Assembly (NCBI GenBank): GCA_016215715.1
Contig: JACRIG010000041.1
Location: 1-7,013 of the forward strand
Direction: 5' to 3'
Origin: Candidatus Peregrinibacteria bacterium
Lineage (GTDB): Bacteria; Patescibacteriota; Gracilibacteria; Peribacterales; Peribacteraceae
Length of the DNA stretch: 7,013 nt
Shown piece by piece: positions 5,425 to 7,013 of the stretch. The position numbers and the translations under genes are program-made. The notes under the pieces were generated by a model, which saw only the letters and a list, made by a program, of their open reading frames with translations, was not told the origin of the DNA and ran no database searches. Position 1 is the first letter of the stretch. Each line of letters opens with the position of its first letter.

Positions 5425-5940
5425 TTACTCTGCACAGGCGAGATTCGCGTTGCGAAACTCCCAGCCTTCGATGATCAGCTTGCAGACGAAGCTGAGCAGA
5501 TATTCCCGCCATGGTCCGAAAACACACAGCGCATCAAAGAGACTCCTTGTTTCGTCGGCGATGGCGAGTGAGCCACGCCACAGTTCCTCTGCCATGTCTG
5601 AGACAGACCGATGCGGCAGGAGCGCACAGGTCACCACTCCCTGTTTTGATCGGTAGATGACGCAATTTCCATGCGCGCAGGGTTCCGTCCAGGGAGTTAT
5701 GAACGCGTCAGCAACGATGTGCCATCCGCACCCATGAACGTCATGCAGTTCACAGAGCATCCTGCAGAATTCCGTGTCGCCGTCGCCGAGTTCAAGGACG
5801 TGCTCAAGCGCATCAGGCGCTTCATCTGCCGACAGTGTGAGCGTGCCCCTTTCTGTCGTTTCGGTAAGCTGGCAATCGACGTCAAAATCGTAGTCGTCAT
5901 CGGGTTTGCCTGCCTTCGCGATAGTCCACCGCAGTTCCAT
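5425..5940 (-). CDS. Cys/His-rich hypothetical protein
   Basis: I do not recognise this 171-residue protein. It has no signal peptide or membrane segment. The N-terminus is acidic (DDDYDFDVD at 14-22). It contains ten cysteines (23, 59, 63, 71, 88, 93, 105, 139, 153, 169). The middle third packs Cys59, Cys63, His66, His69, Cys71, His74, Cys88, His90 and Cys93, a spacing that would suit a zinc or other metal site (inference only). The C-terminal third is probably helical and hydrophobic (YLLSFVCKLII, 147-157). ATG at 5940 is supported by GGGGTGA just upstream, the clearest ribosome-binding-like sequence in the window, and by the promoter at 5988-6014. It is bracketed by two near-identical palindromes (5319-5353 and 6048-6081). 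That it is a real gene is likely: open frame, promoter, start signal and following hairpin agree. Confidence 0.72.
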   Translation of the reverse strand: MELRWTIAKAGKPDDDYDFDVDCQLTETTERGTLTLSADEAPDALEHVLELGDGDTEFCRMLCELHDVHGCGWHIVADAFITPWTEPCAHGNCVIYRSKQGVVTCALLPHRSVSDMAEELWRGSLAIADETRSLFDALCVFGPWREYLLSFVCKLIIEGWEFRNANLACAE

Positions 5941-5987
5941 GGTTCACCCCGTTTCATAAAAGGTGTTAAGGATCAGCAACCAAATAT

Positions 5988-6014
5988 ATTTTAACATATT
6001 TTTTGAAATGTAAA
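5988..6014 (-). promoter_or_regulatory. Extended -10 promoter for the orphan gene
   Basis: The minus strand reads TGTTAAAAT, an extended -10 element with TAAAAT at 5988-5993. TTTACA (6009-6014) lies 15 bases upstream and matches five of six -35 bases, although the spacing is short. The surrounding 30 bases are strikingly AT-rich compared with the rest of the window. The predicted leader is about 40 bases. Confidence 0.55.
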
Positions 6015-6047
6015 GCAGCTGAAAGCGCTAACCAGTACACTCGACGG

Positions 6048-6081
6048 CCCCTCTCCCTAACCCTCTCCCGCGGGGAGAGGG
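6048..6081. repeat. Palindromic CCCTCTCCC repeat, copy 2
   Basis: This copy has the same structure and orientation as copy 1 at 5319-5353 and differs from it at a single loop base (G for T at 6070). It starts six bases past the stop codon of the transporter gene. It may act as an mRNA 3'-end stabiliser; no U-tract follows on the minus strand. Confidence 0.85.
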
Positions 6082-6087
6082 AGTTCT

Positions 6088-7013
6088 TTATCGTCTCGCC
6101 TGCCGCATCATTCTCCAGTCTTCGATGAAGAGCGCGAGGATTGTTGTTCCGGGAACCGCGAGGAGGATGCCGAGGACGGGGTGGATGAACTGCGGGAAGC
6201 TGACGGCAACGAGCATTGCGAACAGGATGGCGATGGGGGAGAGGCCGACGGCTCGTTTCATGATGAGCGGGACGAGGAGATTGTTCTCGCACCACTGGAT
6301 GATGTAGTAGACGCCGGCGACGATGAGTGCCCAGAGAAAGCCCCCCTGTGTCGCGGCAATGAGAATGGCCGGAACGGCTCCGATGGCGGGACCCATGTAG
6401 GGGATGAACTCGGTGAAGGCGGCCAGCACCGCGAGCGTGAGTGCGTAGGGCATCCCGAGGATAAGGAGCGCGATGTACACGAGCGTGCCGATGGCGAGCC
6501 CCAGAACGATCTGCCCGCGTGCCCAGCGTGCAAGTTTGTGGTGCATGGCATCCGCCTTGTTATCCATGTAATTGCGGTAGCGGGCGGGGAAGAATCCACT
6601 GACCCACGAGCGAAGGTGCTCGCGCTCGATCTGGATGAAGAACGCGAACACGAGCACGATCATCAATTCGACGAGGAAACTTAAGACCGACCCCGCCAGC
6701 TGAGTCGCGAAGATCAGCGATCCCTGCGCGATGGAAGACATGCTTTCACCCAGCTGCCGGAGGGCGTCGCCGAACTGCTGGATGGAGAGGCTCTGAAGGG
6801 TCGCATGCACGAGATCCGTGAGGCGGAGGTTCACGTCATCGGTGAGGAGCGGCAGGGAGATGCGGGGATTTGCGATGAAGTTGTTGACATGATCGTTGAG
6901 GAGGATCGCGATCTGCTGCAGCTGACTGGCGACGATCGGAATGAGCGAAACGAGCAGAAAGACGACGATGAAGAGCGCGATGAAGTACTGAACGAGGATG
7001 CCGATGCCCCGCG
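6088..7013 (-). CDS. AI-2E family transporter (partial, N-terminus missing)
   Basis: AI-2E (TqsA/PerM-like) proteins are polytopic inner-membrane permeases. Some export autoinducer-2 or act as antiporters, but for most, as here, the substrate is unknown. The frame is open to the window edge, showing 307 residues. The visible chain has a first membrane segment (about 8-27, FIALFIVVFLLVSLIP), a soluble stretch with amphipathic helices (about 28-98), membrane segments around 105-127 and 167-187, the family motif EFIPYMGPAIGAVPA (201-215), further segments around 217-240 and 257-287, and the typical end LGILLAVPGTTILALFIEDW (280-299, part). A GTG at 6834 is internal and not the start, because residues before it continue the family pattern. 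About 40-60 N-terminal residues lie outside. The gene ends six bases before a palindromic repeat. Confidence 0.9.
   Translation of the reverse strand, partial: RGIGILVQYFIALFIVVFLLVSLIPIVASQLQQIAILLNDHVNNFIANPRISLPLLTDDVNLRLTDLVHATLQSLSIQQFGDALRQLGESMSSIAQGSLIFATQLAGSVLSFLVELMIVLVFAFFIQIEREHLRSWVSGFFPARYRNYMDNKADAMHHKLARWARGQIVLGLAIGTLVYIALLILGMPYALTLAVLAAFTEFIPYMGPAIGAVPAILIAATQGGFLWALIVAGVYYIIQWCENNLLVPLIMKRAVGLSPIAILFAMLVAVSFPQFIHPVLGILLAVPGTTILALFIEDWRMMRQARR

Noticed and set aside
5319..6081. A small insertion sequence or MITE made of the two palindromes and the orphan gene.
   Set aside because: The flanking repeats are in direct orientation, no target-site duplication is evident, and the gene shows no transposase features; kept only as a possible recombination cassette.

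Overview
The window looks like chromosomal DNA of a moderately GC-rich bacterium, most plausibly a Candidate Phyla Radiation (Patescibacteria) member. This is an inference from three things. A PrgI-family membrane protein sits next to a stand-alone VirB4/TraC N-terminal-domain protein, an arrangement I associate with CPR genomes. Most genes lack a clear Shine-Dalgarno sequence. The short intergenic gaps are filled with different small palindromic or tandem repeats. No RNA gene, transposase, integrase or CRISPR array is visible.

All six genes read on the minus strand, so transcription runs from high to low coordinates. In that order they are: a partial AI-2E-family transporter (6088-7013, N-terminus outside the window); a Cys/His-rich orphan protein of 171 residues (5425-5940); ClpC, an 869-residue AAA+ unfoldase (2432-5041); a PrgI-family protein of 214 residues (1639-2283); a TraC-like protein of 239 residues equivalent to the N-terminal domain of VirB4 (885-1604); and the first 228 residues of ribosomal protein S1 (1-685).

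The gaps hold readable control signals. clpC has a sigma70-like promoter overlapped by a CIRCE-like operator, which implies control by the heat-shock repressor HrcA. prgI has an extended -10 promoter (TGCTATAAT) and probably drives the TraC-like gene as well. rpsA has its own strong promoter (TTGACA-N16-TAGAAT) and a leader with a hairpin. The orphan gene has an extended -10 promoter. The window is therefore several short transcription units, not one operon: transporter, orphan, clpC (stress-regulated), prgI-traC-like, and rpsA.

Nothing forms an obvious complete new defence or secretion system. The items most worth a second look are: the orphan metal-ligand-rich gene bracketed by two near-identical palindromes; the PrgI/TraC-like pair with no VirB4 ATPase behind it; a 7-bp tandem repeat inside the prgI reading frame; a G-quadruplex motif on the strand opposite the TraC-like start; a 9-bp-period palindromic array that ends at the rpsA promoter; and the CIRCE-like operator on clpC.
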